NCBI GenBank assembly: GCA_964504335.1
Contig: CAZDET010000057.1
Span: 1 to 32,824, forward strand
Source: CAZDET01 sp964504335
GTDB taxonomy: Bacteria; Bacteroidota; Bacteroidia; Chitinophagales; Saprospiraceae
Direction: 5' to 3'
DNA length: 32,824 bases
The position numbers and the translations under genes are program-made. Positions 21,871 through 31,600 of the stretch are shown piece by piece; the first letter of the stretch is position 1, and every line of letters starts with the position of its first letter. Below the pieces are notes generated by a model. It made no database searches, was not told where the DNA came from, and was given only the letters and a program-made list of their open reading frames with translations.

Positions 21871-23313
21871 TTATTTGATTCGGTAGGGGAAGAAGAGGAT
21901 GAAACTACTTCCCTTACCTAGTTCTGATTTCACATCGACGGAGCCATTGTGCGCCGTCATGATGGCCTTTACATAACTGAGGCCGAGACCAAACCCCTTT
22001 ACATCGTGCAAATTTCCGGTATGCACCCGGTAGAATTTGTCGAAGATGTGTTTGCGGCTTTCCTTACTCATCCCGATTCCCTTATCGGTCACGCTCAACT
22101 GGACGCCGCCTTTTATATTCTGAGTCTGGACGGTTATTTCAGGACTACCTGGGGAGTATTTATTTGCGTTGTCTAAGAGGTTATTCACCACATTGGAGAT
22201 GTGGGTTGCGTCTCCTTCGATTATCGGTTGGTCGGCTTCAAAATCAGTCGCCACCGTCCCGTCGCGGGGCTCCACCTGCAGGCGAATGTTTTCGATTGCA
22301 CTACAGATGATTTCGTGTAAGTCAACCTCCGTAAGCTTTAGGTCAAACTCTTGTCGGTCTATGCGTGCCATCTGGAGAACTTTCTCCACCTGACTATTCA
22401 TACGTTTATTTTCCTGTTTTATTATGCCGGTGAAGCGGCTTACCTTATCGGGATCGGATAAAATTCGCGGGCTGATAATGCTATCTGCTGCTAGAGAGAT
22501 GGTTGCAATGGGCGTTTTAAACTCGTGCGTCATGTTGTTAATGAAGTCCGTTTTCATCTCGGAAACCTTCTTCTGACGCAGGATAACGACAATTGTATAG
22601 CTGAAACACAGCAAGATAAGTATTGCTAAAAGGAAGGTGGCGAGTAGATTGAGGCCCAGCGATCGCCAGACGTCGCTGTTTCGGTTGGGAAAATAAACGA
22701 CCAACCTGCCCTTCGGCTCGTAGGAGTACTGGTTGAACAGAGAAATCGTATCTCCTGAGTTGTAAATACTCTCGAATCCTTCGATGGCCTGCTCATCGGG
22801 AGCGGCCTCGGGAATCTGGTAGATGCCGTTCAGAATCACGAACGATTGATGCTCGTAGGAAAAGATGCCGTACTCGATCTCGCTCCGGATGCCCAGACTG
22901 CGGAATTCGGTGTAGATCAGTTCGTGCAGATCCTTCAGTGGAATAGCTTCTTCGATGGGAAGGTAGCGGAGATCCTCTAGCTTCTGGATCTTCAGGTTTT
23001 CCACTACATCTGAGAAAGCCGTATCCGAAAGGACCGGCCGGGCCACTCCAACCCCCTTCACCGTCTGGGTGGTGGCTTCTCCCTGAGTCGGCCGCTGATT
23101 GCGCAAGAAATACCCGTTGTAATTGGGATCGTTCAGAATCAGGACCTGCAGGAGCTTTTCCCGCACCTCTCCCAGCGCCTTGTCGACGTCGTTTTCAAAC
23201 TGCTTGCGGTTCTCGGCAAGGTTTTGCCGGATGAGCTCCACCTGCAACCCGACCAGGCTGATAATCGCCACGCTCATGACTCCGATGATCAGGCCGATGG
23301 TGGATTTTTTCAT
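21871..23313 (-). CDS. two-component sensor histidine kinase
   Basis: Membrane sensor kinase, 480 residues. Helix 1 (about 6-27) and helix 2 (about 220-245) bracket a periplasmic sensor region of about 190 residues without a recognisable known domain. The DHp helix has the phospho-acceptor His near residue 265 in NNMTHEFKTPIATI. The ATPase domain follows, with NVVNNLLDNANKYS, DKGIGMS and GFGLGLSYVK. It resembles RprX of Bacteroides. It feeds the response regulator downstream. ATG 23313 lies directly at the edge of the octamer repeat that separates it from sprA, so its mRNA leader, if read from sprA, is a hairpin. Confidence 0.92.
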   Translation of the reverse strand: MKKSTIGLIIGVMSVAIISLVGLQVELIRQNLAENRKQFENDVDKALGEVREKLLQVLILNDPNYNGYFLRNQRPTQGEATTQTVKGVGVARPVLSDTAFSDVVENLKIQKLEDLRYLPIEEAIPLKDLHELIYTEFRSLGIRSEIEYGIFSYEHQSFVILNGIYQIPEAAPDEQAIEGFESIYNSGDTISLFNQYSYEPKGRLVVYFPNRNSDVWRSLGLNLLATFLLAILILLCFSYTIVVILRQKKVSEMKTDFINNMTHEFKTPIATISLAADSIISPRILSDPDKVSRFTGIIKQENKRMNSQVEKVLQMARIDRQEFDLKLTEVDLHEIICSAIENIRLQVEPRDGTVATDFEADQPIIEGDATHISNVVNNLLDNANKYSPGSPEITVQTQNIKGGVQLSVTDKGIGMSKESRKHIFDKFYRVHTGNLHDVKGFGLGLSYVKAIMTAHNGSVDVKSELGKGSSFILFFPYRIK

Positions 23314-23315
23314 GG

Positions 23316-23392
23316 TTCAATAGTTCGTCAGGTCTTCTGTTCTTTCATTAACCGTGCGTAGTGCCTAACGAACTAACGTACTAAAGAACCCG
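23316..23392. repeat. 8-nt phased inverted repeat between sprA and the sensor kinase
   Basis: In the right arm CTAA stands at 23365, 23373 and 23381 and a degenerate copy at 23389, all 8 nt apart. The left arm 23316-23332 is the inverse of 23364-23380 at 13 of 17 positions. The element fills the gap from just before the kinase ATG to the sprA stop codon. The right-arm word resembles that of the element upstream of dsbD (CTAACG then ACTAAAG). Confidence 0.65.
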
Positions 23393-23393
23393 G

Positions 23394-26300
23394 TTAGTTT
23401 AACTGAAACCGCACTACCACGCCTCCGGCGGCTGTCGTTTGCGGATAACCAAGGGTGTTCTTCGGAATAGTCCGTCGGTAGTCCATGAAGAGCCGTAGCG
23501 ACAGGCGCTGGTTGAGCTGGTACTCCGCGGAGGGAGAAAAACTCACCGTAAACGACCCGCGTGTCGGCTCGGTGATATCCTGATCGAGTTTGTGGGCGAA
23601 GGTGACGTCATCGCGCAAACTGAAATTGAACTGGATATCCATATCGTTCACCTGCAAGCGTCCGCCGGTGCGGGAGCGCTGCTGTTGTCGGCCTCCTGGT
23701 TGTTGGGCCTCCTCTTCTTCCTCCTGATCGCGGCGGCTGCGGTTATTGCGATCGCCCGTGAGGAAGCCGATGTTGATATCGCTGAGCACGTAGCCGAATC
23801 CGGCTACCACTTCCCGGGAACGCGTTTCGCTCAGCAGTTTACTGGTCACACTGAGTGCAAGCGTGCGCGACTGCCGGTAGTCGAAATTGAAGGCCATCCC
23901 GTTGAGTAGTTGCGCTTCTACCGCTATCAGCGGCGAGAAGGACTCCGCAATGACCACATCGGGGATTTCGATCCGTGGGAAGAAGTTGAACGACACCGTA
24001 TCGAGCGGCCCCGTGGGCGTCAGACGGGTGGCCAGAAAATCGAGGCTCGTCCGGTAACTATTAATGGTAAAAGTAGATTGGTACCCGTGGGAGATCGAGA
24101 AATTGCTGAAAATCTCCTGGAATAGCTTGAGTCTCGACAAGCCATTGTAGGTAGCCCGCCAGTTGGGCCTGGCGTTGACGTCAAAAATATCCAGGCTGAC
24201 CTGCGCCGGGTCTTCACCGGTGTAGGCGGCGATGAAAGCCGGCAACAACACCTCTTGCTGGTTGGGTCCGTATCCATCGCGGAAGCCCCTCGCTGCCAGC
24301 TCTTCGTCCTGGTGCGGGTCGGTGCCCAGCCGCTGGGAAATCGTCAGGCGGTAGTCGGCAAAGGTTCTGAATAAGTCCACCGCCGCCGAGTCGTCGCGGA
24401 AGAGCGTATTGAGTGCCGAATAAGTAACCGTGAGCGATCCGCCGAAGGTCGGCACGGCGTGTTGGAATTGCGGATCGGTACCTGGCGCTCCCTTTTCCGT
24501 TACCTTAAAGGTCTCCGTGTAATCTTCGCGGAAGGTTCTATTCAGATTCAGATCAATGCGGAAATCCTGGAACGGCTCGAGCGTCAACTGAGCGTCGTAG
24601 GTACGCGTGAAGTTTTGCCGGACGTCTTGGTTGAGAAATACGTTGGGCGTGATGAAGTCCCGGTTGTTGTACAACCAGTCGTCGGGGCCAAACCAGTTCT
24701 CTTCACCTAGGGTTCGAATTCGCGGTTGTAGACCGGCCACGAAATCCAGCCCCGGATCGTCAAAGCCGGGTGTAAGGCCGAGCAGATTGGTGCGCGGCAG
24801 GTAGCCCGGCACGACGGTCCCAAAGTTTTCCGAGTAGGTAAATCGCCCACGTCTCACCAAGAGCAGTGGTCGAATTAGTGCCCGGGCGATGGCGGCTCCA
24901 GTTCCATTACCGCTTTCTTCTTCTTCCGCATCCTCGTTTTGAGGCTGCCTACGGCGGCCGCGTTGATTGGCATTGCTCCGGCTGGGGCGGTTAATATCCT
25001 TTAAACCGGGGATCTGGTCGTACAACCGCTCGAAGTTGAAATCGGCGTTTAGCTGTCGGTTCTGGCTGTTCTGAATTACATTTCCGAGGCTATCGACATT
25101 CAGGGAGGCCGCAGTCCAGGTGTAGCCGCCCTGGTATTGGGCCCGCACCTGGACCCATTCCATAAACGGCAGGTAGCGAATCGGCAGATTGTAGCTCAGG
25201 TTGATGCCGTGCGTATACAATTTCGGGCGACCAAATCCGAGCAGGTTCTGCCAGATACTGTCGCGCCGGAAGGCGTCGATATCGGTGATATCGGGGTTTT
25301 CGGCCATTTCCTGTTCGTTCGGTTCGTCGATAATGGCGTTGTTGGTGGCGTTGAATCCAAGCTTGAGCGAACGCGTCAGATCCCACTGCAAGTCGTAGGT
25401 GCGGTTCCAGAGGAAGCGCTTGTTGAAGTAGGTCGTGAAGCGGTCGTTGGCATCGTCGAAACGGTAGCGGGTGGTGGCGAAGGTCCGGTCCAGCACGGTC
25501 GTAAAGGTGAAGGAATTCGGCAGTGGGTTGAAGTTGAATTCTTTTAATAGCCGTAAGTACTTGCTGCCGATTCCCTTAAACGGCTCGATGTAATTCACCT
25601 GTCGACTGTAGCTGTAGTCCAACGCGCCGGTATGCTGCTTTTCCTCCTCATTTTCGATGAAGGGATCGCTGTGCTGCGTATTGGTATAGCTATAGCTCAC
25701 CGAAAAATTGGAGACATCCCAGGGTTTGGGCTTCCGGCCTTGGGTGTTGGTGGGGTTCTTCCCCACGTTGGTAAGGTTGAAGGTGGTGATCTTGGTGATG
25801 TCCTGGGCCTGTTCGCGGATGCTATCCCGTTCGGCGGCATCGTCGGCATCGGCCAGTTTATCCTTTAACCTGATATCGAAATCGTAGGGATCGAATTCCG
25901 GAGTGCTGGTCACGTTGGAGTGCTGAACGTAGACCGGCAGGCGAATACCCCACTCTTCGGGGAAAAACTTTCCCATCTGCAAGTTAGCAGCCACGTCGTA
26001 GCCGAGGGTCCGCTCCCGGCTGCGCTGATGCACGGAGTTGTCCAGGGCACCGAAGCCAATCGAATTGAGGTTTCCTGCCAGGGTCAGGCTTCCGAGGTCG
26101 GCCAGTTGCATATCCACCCGCGCCAGGGCGGCCACGCCGCCGCGCTCGTCGAGGCCTTCGGCACGCAGTTCGTTGGCCCAAATCTCGAAGGAAGCCCCAT
26201 CGGCATCCAGGCCGTTTTGATTCTTCACCCCAATCATCATCACCTTCACGAAGCCGAGGTTGGGATTACCCCGCACGGCAATGCGGTGTTCCGTTCCCGA

Positions 26301-29300
26301 ATTGTCGGGCAAATAGACGCTGGCGTACTCCTGATTACTCGGGAGGTTTTGGTCGTTTCGTTCTTGCTTGAGGGCCGTCAGAATCTCGAGCGGGAAGTTC
26401 AACTCGTTGTCAGTAGGCCACACGATGCGCTTGTAGGCTGTACTATTCGGGTCGAGGCCCAGCACATCGTCCGGATCGGAGAAGGACAGCGGTATTTCGT
26501 ATTCGTAATAGTTCTGCTCGAAGTCGGAGCCCAGGCGCAGGAACAAGCTGATCGAGCCGTCCTCCAGGCGATCGATGTCTCCGCCGCGCTCTTCTGCGTG
26601 GACAAACATGCGCAGCCGCTCGTAGAGCCGCAGGTCGACGTCGGTGTATTTAAACACTGCTTCCTGGCCGCCTCGGTACAGGTTATCGACGCGTAGGGAA
26701 AGCGACTGTTCGTTTTGCAGAGCATTGAACACCCCGATATTCTGCTCCCGAATGATGCCTTCCGGCAGGGTATAACTAAAGGGTATCCGCTCGCTATTCT
26801 CTTCGATGTTTACGGCGTCTACACTAAACTCCGTGTCTTCCAGACCCGAAATCGGCGGCGGCGTATCGGCGTCCTGGAAGTCGCGGGTGAAGCGCCGCCA
26901 CTGATTGCGTACCAATTCGAGCCGCGCGAAGCGGAGCACGGTTTGCGTCTCGAAGCCACGCATGTACATCCGCATGAAGCGAATGGATCGGAAATCCTGA
27001 ATACCGCCCACGGATACCCGCTGCGAGGTGCTCAGCGGAATGCGGAAGCGATACCAGATTCGGCCGTTGTCCGGATCTTCGATTCGGTCGGTAATGAAGG
27101 GCGTGTTGGGATCAATTTCGCGCGGGTTGGCCCGATTGTAGCGCAAGGGTACTTCGTACTGGAAGTAGGCCTCCGCTTCGTTGAGCGTATTGTCCTGGTT
27201 GAGATCCTCTGCATCCGGGATGTTGGTGGCCACCTGCCGGAATTCGGTGCTCCCGTCGTTGGCTGCCGAGTTGCCCTGCTGGTTGTTGAAACGCCGGTAC
27301 CGCTCGAAGACGCCATCTTCCCCCGTGAAACTGGGGGAATTGTAGTAGAGGAAGTTATCGTTAGAGGGGTCTTCTTCCACCTGATCGATGGGGGCACCAG
27401 TTTGGCGCAGGGCATTGAGGTAATCGCCGAAGGCATTGCGCTCGCCATCGTCGTCGTAGCCGTCCAGGCCGACGTCCTGTTGGATTCTCGTGGCATTGTC
27501 GTTGTCGAAGGCACGGGTAATCTGTTGCCCGAGTGGAATGCGGCCCCAGATAGTTTCATCCACCGGGCGGTTCTGGTTGGCCGGACCGGGAAGGCCGTTT
27601 TCGAAGAATTTACGACTATCCGGCAGAATGTCCTCCGAAATATTACCGAGGTTGATGTAAAAAGAACCTTCCTTCTCATCGACATCCTCGGCGGCCGAAA
27701 AGCCATCAAACGGATCGAGGAAGGGGCTGAGCATCCAGAATTCGATGAATTCGATATTGGCGGTTTGAAAATCATTCGTGGTCAACGCCCGCATGATCCC
27801 TCCCCAACGGGTTTCGGGATCGTTGAGCCGCACCTGGTTGAACTCATCGGTCGGGTTGACGATGATCCCTTCACTTAACCCGGGGTATCCGCCCGGAATA
27901 TCGTAGTTGTACTGCCCCCGTACGGAGGGGTAGAAGGTCAGGTCAAAAGTTTGGTTGGGGGCGACGAGCTGATTGGCCGGCTGAAACAAGTTGGGAAAGA
28001 CCTCCTGCCGGGGCACCAGACTGGTGTATACGTTATTGTCGTCCTGGTTCGTCCGAGCGGTCGGATCGATGCGGTACCAGTTGAGCAGGGCGCGGTTGGC
28101 CCCGGCGGCCAGCGTACCGGAGTTGGCCTCGGGGAAAAGCGGATTGGAATTTTGCTCGTCGTTGCGCGGCACCGACGCCAGGAACCACTGGTTGACTGGC
28201 TGGCTGATGTCAATGGGAGCGGCGCTGCCCTCAAAGTCATCGACGTAAACAATTCCGCCCTTTTCATCGCGGTTCAGGTTGATGGCCCGCGAGTGGCCGG
28301 GGTCGAGATAGGCCCCTTCGGCGGTGACGCTAATGGAAGAAGGCGCAGCCGTGCTGATAAACGGCAGTTTGTCTACCGCCCGCGTCAGCCAGGGGGCATC
28401 GCGGTTCAGGGTCAGATCGAGCCCATAAATGGTGTTGTTGATGGGGTCGTCGTAGATGTTTACCTTCTGAGTAAAGGGACGTTCGAACAGCTTCATGACC
28501 GTACCGCCGATATTGAAGTTTTCATCTACTTCGTAATCGGCTCGTAGACCGAGCATGGTTTTTTGCTGGAGATTGAATAGGGTATTGTCCTCAAAGGACA
28601 CATTGATCGGTACTCCCGAACTGAGCAGCGCGTCATTGAGTACCCGCACCCGCCCGGTCGAATAATCGACTTCGTAATCGCGTCCTTCTACCAACTGAGC
28701 ACCACCGGCCGTGACGCGCACCGACCCTTGTGGGATGTTGAAGGCCCCGAGCGAAATTTCCGAACTGACACTCGATTTATAGCTACCACGGATTACGTAG
28801 CGGTTTTTCTCCGGAAACTCCCGGGCCTGAAAGATTGTGGAGTCGTATAATTCCTGATAGACAAAGGCCTCTGCAATTTCCGGATCGGTTATTTCATTGC
28901 GCAGGAAGCTTCCGAAAGGTTCCAGTACGGGGAAGTAAACCCGACCGTTCTGCGGGTTGATCGTAAGCCCCGGCACAAAGTCGAAGATGCCGTCCGGTGA
29001 GGGGTCAAGCTGGGTGTTTAGTCGATCGAGGTTGAATACCTGTACCAGCGGCTGGCCGGCCAGATTAGACCTTGGCAGAAAGCGCTTGAAGCCCTCCCCC
29101 GGATCGTCGTAAAGGATATCGAGCCGGAAATCCTCCTGGTTGACACTAAAGGCCCCGAGCGAATAGACGTTTTTCATCATCAAATCCCAAGTTGGCTGGC
29201 CAACGCGCTGGGTGGTGCTCTTGAGCATTTTGACAAAGAGGACGCGGTTCGTCAGGTTGGTTGTGTCCGCGCTGACGTCGTCCGTCAGGGTCGACAATTC

Positions 29301-30761
29301 GCCGACCCGCAGCACTTCGCCGTTGTACTTGTAGCGAAACGATACCCCGACCACCTGATCGGGCTGTACATTGATGTTGAGCGAAATAAAGCCCAACTCG
29401 GGGTGCACCGTGTATTCCCGCGAGCTCAATTTGCGGGCGCTCACCTTTTCGAAATCACGCGACTGCTGCAGGTCGAATTCGGATTCGAGGATCGCCACGG
29501 CGCGGTCGATTTCCCGCAGTTCTTCTCCCCGGGCGATCAGCCGGGCGTACAGGTCATTGGCCCGGTTTTCGGGAAGGGGTTTGCCGTCGCAGATTTCCCG
29601 GTAGAACGGATCGACCTCCGCCTGGATTTGCTCGGGGTTGGTGAGGCGCTCGGGCTCGCCCAAGTCAGAAAAAGCCACGATATCGCGCACGTCCGTTACT
29701 TCGTTGCGATTGTTGGTAATCCAGACTTCCAGGTTTTCCAGGTGGAAGAGGGTGTTGATCTGCGGCAGGTTGCGCAGGGAAAATTCGTAGACCGAGCGGT
29801 TGTAGTGCGAAAGGAAAAAGTGGCGGTTTTCGTCGTATTCATCGGCGCGCACTTCAAAATCCTGCACCTGGCTGCCTCCCTGGAGCGTTACATTTTCGCG
29901 TTCGGATTGTTGCTGAGAAGCAATGGCCGTCAGGCGTAAGTGGCCGAACTGCAATTCCGTTTTGAGACCGAATAAGCTTTGCGCACCCTGGATGAGCGAT
30001 CCGCGCAGGGGAAGGCTCACATTACCAGCTTCAATCTTTTTCAGGATGTCGTCTTCTCCAAACAAATCGCTGTTGTAGTCGAGCTTGATAAGCTGGCGGT
30101 CGAAGTTGAACGTAGCTCCATTGTTGAAATTGGTGGTCAGCGTCAGCTTCTCTCCGATCTTGCCGGTCACGTTCATCTGGATGGCCATATCGAAGTCGAA
30201 GACGGTGGTAGCCCGTTGCCGTTCGGTCAAAATGGGGTTATCCAATCGCTGATGATCTACACCAAAGGTCACATCGATGGAACCCTGTGGCCGAATATCG
30301 ATGGTATTCCCGCCGAATAATCGGTCGAGCAGGCTGTTTTCTACATCGATACCGGCCAGCGGATCGGTACCACTGACGTTGCCGGCGCTGCCAATGCCGC
30401 GCAGGCGATCGAAGTAAGCCTGTTCGTCCTGCTTTTGGCGAAATTCAAGGTACTCATCAAAGGTTAGATAGGTGGGCGGCCGGAAGTACTCGCCGCCGAT
30501 GCGTTCTTCGAGGATATAGGTGCCGGTTTCGGGATCGTATTCGATCGTTTGCTCCACTGCGTTCGGGTCCTTCAGATCGATCAGGTTTTCGGCGGGTGCG
30601 GTGATGTGGTTATCGTACCGAGGTTTGATCGGGGGCAGCGTATCGGTAGGCGGCGGAGCCGTCTCAGTCACAGGAATAACAGTCGGGCGGATGTCTTCAT
30701 TTCGGCTGAAAGCAACAACAAGTACAATCAGGCAACCAAGCAGTAGAAGTTGTCTTCGCAT
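23394..30761 (-). CDS. sprA: cell surface protein SprA, type IX secretion outer-membrane translocon
   Basis: Giant outer-membrane protein of 2455 residues that forms the protein-conducting channel of the type IX secretion system; in Flavobacterium SprA is about 2400 residues and folds as a very large beta barrel. An N-terminal hydrophobic segment (about 5-18) serves as signal sequence. The body is aromatic-rich and strand-forming, and the C-terminus ends in GGVVVRFQLN. Two charged low-complexity insertions lie near residues 1930-1955 (acidic, Arg-Gln rich) and 2335-2365 (poly-Glu then Gln/Arg), probably loops. ATG 30761 is followed at once by the signal sequence. It lies downstream of ruvA, a neighbourhood seen in other Bacteroidota. 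The frame is intact throughout. Confidence 0.95.
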   Translation of the reverse strand: MRRQLLLLGCLIVLVVAFSRNEDIRPTVIPVTETAPPPTDTLPPIKPRYDNHITAPAENLIDLKDPNAVEQTIEYDPETGTYILEERIGGEYFRPPTYLTFDEYLEFRQKQDEQAYFDRLRGIGSAGNVSGTDPLAGIDVENSLLDRLFGGNTIDIRPQGSIDVTFGVDHQRLDNPILTERQRATTVFDFDMAIQMNVTGKIGEKLTLTTNFNNGATFNFDRQLIKLDYNSDLFGEDDILKKIEAGNVSLPLRGSLIQGAQSLFGLKTELQFGHLRLTAIASQQQSERENVTLQGGSQVQDFEVRADEYDENRHFFLSHYNRSVYEFSLRNLPQINTLFHLENLEVWITNNRNEVTDVRDIVAFSDLGEPERLTNPEQIQAEVDPFYREICDGKPLPENRANDLYARLIARGEELREIDRAVAILESEFDLQQSRDFEKVSARKLSSREYTVHPELGFISLNINVQPDQVVGVSFRYKYNGEVLRVGELSTLTDDVSADTTNLTNRVLFVKMLKSTTQRVGQPTWDLMMKNVYSLGAFSVNQEDFRLDILYDDPGEGFKRFLPRSNLAGQPLVQVFNLDRLNTQLDPSPDGIFDFVPGLTINPQNGRVYFPVLEPFGSFLRNEITDPEIAEAFVYQELYDSTIFQAREFPEKNRYVIRGSYKSSVSSEISLGAFNIPQGSVRVTAGGAQLVEGRDYEVDYSTGRVRVLNDALLSSGVPINVSFEDNTLFNLQQKTMLGLRADYEVDENFNIGGTVMKLFERPFTQKVNIYDDPINNTIYGLDLTLNRDAPWLTRAVDKLPFISTAAPSSISVTAEGAYLDPGHSRAINLNRDEKGGIVYVDDFEGSAAPIDISQPVNQWFLASVPRNDEQNSNPLFPEANSGTLAAGANRALLNWYRIDPTARTNQDDNNVYTSLVPRQEVFPNLFQPANQLVAPNQTFDLTFYPSVRGQYNYDIPGGYPGLSEGIIVNPTDEFNQVRLNDPETRWGGIMRALTTNDFQTANIEFIEFWMLSPFLDPFDGFSAAEDVDEKEGSFYINLGNISEDILPDSRKFFENGLPGPANQNRPVDETIWGRIPLGQQITRAFDNDNATRIQQDVGLDGYDDDGERNAFGDYLNALRQTGAPIDQVEEDPSNDNFLYYNSPSFTGEDGVFERYRRFNNQQGNSAANDGSTEFRQVATNIPDAEDLNQDNTLNEAEAYFQYEVPLRYNRANPREIDPNTPFITDRIEDPDNGRIWYRFRIPLSTSQRVSVGGIQDFRSIRFMRMYMRGFETQTVLRFARLELVRNQWRRFTRDFQDADTPPPISGLEDTEFSVDAVNIEENSERIPFSYTLPEGIIREQNIGVFNALQNEQSLSLRVDNLYRGGQEAVFKYTDVDLRLYERLRMFVHAEERGGDIDRLEDGSISLFLRLGSDFEQNYYEYEIPLSFSDPDDVLGLDPNSTAYKRIVWPTDNELNFPLEILTALKQERNDQNLPSNQEYASVYLPDNSGTEHRIAVRGNPNLGFVKVMMIGVKNQNGLDADGASFEIWANELRAEGLDERGGVAALARVDMQLADLGSLTLAGNLNSIGFGALDNSVHQRSRERTLGYDVAANLQMGKFFPEEWGIRLPVYVQHSNVTSTPEFDPYDFDIRLKDKLADADDAAERDSIREQAQDITKITTFNLTNVGKNPTNTQGRKPKPWDVSNFSVSYSYTNTQHSDPFIENEEEKQHTGALDYSYSRQVNYIEPFKGIGSKYLRLLKEFNFNPLPNSFTFTTVLDRTFATTRYRFDDANDRFTTYFNKRFLWNRTYDLQWDLTRSLKLGFNATNNAIIDEPNEQEMAENPDITDIDAFRRDSIWQNLLGFGRPKLYTHGINLSYNLPIRYLPFMEWVQVRAQYQGGYTWTAASLNVDSLGNVIQNSQNRQLNADFNFERLYDQIPGLKDINRPSRSNANQRGRRRQPQNEDAEEEESGNGTGAAIARALIRPLLLVRRGRFTYSENFGTVVPGYLPRTNLLGLTPGFDDPGLDFVAGLQPRIRTLGEENWFGPDDWLYNNRDFITPNVFLNQDVRQNFTRTYDAQLTLEPFQDFRIDLNLNRTFREDYTETFKVTEKGAPGTDPQFQHAVPTFGGSLTVTYSALNTLFRDDSAAVDLFRTFADYRLTISQRLGTDPHQDEELAARGFRDGYGPNQQEVLLPAFIAAYTGEDPAQVSLDIFDVNARPNWRATYNGLSRLKLFQEIFSNFSISHGYQSTFTINSYRTSLDFLATRLTPTGPLDTVSFNFFPRIEIPDVVIAESFSPLIAVEAQLLNGMAFNFDYRQSRTLALSVTSKLLSETRSREVVAGFGYVLSDINIGFLTGDRNNRSRRDQEEEEEAQQPGGRQQQRSRTGGRLQVNDMDIQFNFSLRDDVTFAHKLDQDITEPTRGSFTVSFSPSAEYQLNQRLSLRLFMDYRRTIPKNTLGYPQTTAAGGVVVRFQLN

Positions 30762-30977
30762 AACGTAATAATAGATTCGGGGAGCAAGTTCGATTCGGTC
30801 CCTCTATACACCTTGTTCAATTTGATGCGACCGGTGCATGCATTGACGATGTTCTAACGCCCCTCCGGTCCGGGGGCAATATGGCTAAGCGTACTTTAAC
30901 AGGGGAATTGCGAGCCCTCCAGGCTCACTGTTTGGAGTGTGGCGTCACAACACACTGCAAAACCCTTGGTTGCGCGC
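30762..30977. other. intergenic region between ruvA and sprA
   Basis: I see no gene in these 216 bp. They contain a GCCCC/GGGGC hairpin near 30860-30880 and the ruvA terminator candidate. The sprA promoter should be here, but no perfect TAnnTTTG box is visible on the minus strand. Confidence 0.5.
30912..30926 (-). terminator. possible ruvA terminator hairpin
   Basis: GAGCC (30912-30916) pairs with GGCTC (30922-30926) around a 5-nt loop, about 50 bp after the ruvA stop. No T tract follows, so the call is weak. Confidence 0.25.
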
Positions 30978-31571
30978 TCAGGAAGCGAGCTCCCGCAGGG
31001 CCAGTTTTATGAGGTTTTCGGCAGAAAGGCTTTCTGGTTGCTCTCGCATAATCCGGTTGAGCGCGCGTTGCACCGCCGGTCGGGGGAAGCCCAGATTAAC
31101 CAAGGCAGATAACGCCTCCTCCCGAACAGTATTGTTTTGCACCGGGGCCATTGTCGGGGATTCGCCACTTTCTTTGACCATTTTATCCTTCAAATCCAGA
31201 ATGATGCGCTGCGCCGTCTTGGGCCCGATCCCCTTCACCCGGCGAATACTGGCTACATCTTCACCGATAACCGCCGCGCGCAATTCCTCCGGATTCATCG
31301 TAGACAAAACCACCAGCGCCGTGGAAGGCCCCACCCCCGATACGGAAATGAGCAGGCGAAACAAGTTGCGCTCGGCCTCTTCGGCAAACCCGAACAAGGT
31401 TTGGGCGTCCTCCTTCACGTGAAAATGCGTTAGTAATTTGACCGCCTCCTCTTTCTCGATGCGTGCGTAGGTATACAAAGAGATATTGACGTGATATCCA
31501 ACACCCCCGGCCTCGATCACTACGAAGGAGGGGTTCTTATGGGTAATGGGACCTTTGAGATAGGTGATCAT
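30978..31571 (-). CDS. ruvA: Holliday junction branch migration protein RuvA
   Basis: Tetrameric Holliday-junction-binding subunit that loads the RuvB motor for branch migration in recombination and repair; 197 residues, the usual length. Domain I (about 1-64) begins MITYLKGPI and has the GGVGYHVNIS strand. Domain II (about 65-140) has two helix-hairpin-helix motifs, with LISVSGVGPSTALVVLS and RRVKGIGPKTAQRIIL. Domain III (about 150-197) is the RuvB-binding three-helix bundle ending in LIKLALREL. ATG 31571 gives the canonical N-terminus. It follows psuG by 29 bp, so the two may share a transcript. RuvB and RuvC are not in the window. Confidence 0.95.
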   Translation of the reverse strand: MITYLKGPITHKNPSFVVIEAGGVGYHVNISLYTYARIEKEEAVKLLTHFHVKEDAQTLFGFAEEAERNLFRLLISVSGVGPSTALVVLSTMNPEELRAAVIGEDVASIRRVKGIGPKTAQRIILDLKDKMVKESGESPTMAPVQNNTVREEALSALVNLGFPRPAVQRALNRIMREQPESLSAENLIKLALRELAS

Positions 31572-31600
31572 CTGCGTTCATTTGTTGAATCAATGATAAT

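Noticed and set aside
26715..27878. 387-codon open frame on the + strand inside sprA
   Set aside because: It lies opposite sprA, which is certain. Its translation shows no motif and no signal, and long antisense frames are expected at this base composition.
30732..30761. Possible lipoprotein signal in SprA (LLGC at residues 7-10)
   Set aside because: The hydrophobic stretch before the Cys is only about four residues and the hydrophobic segment continues after it, so a normal signal sequence fits better.
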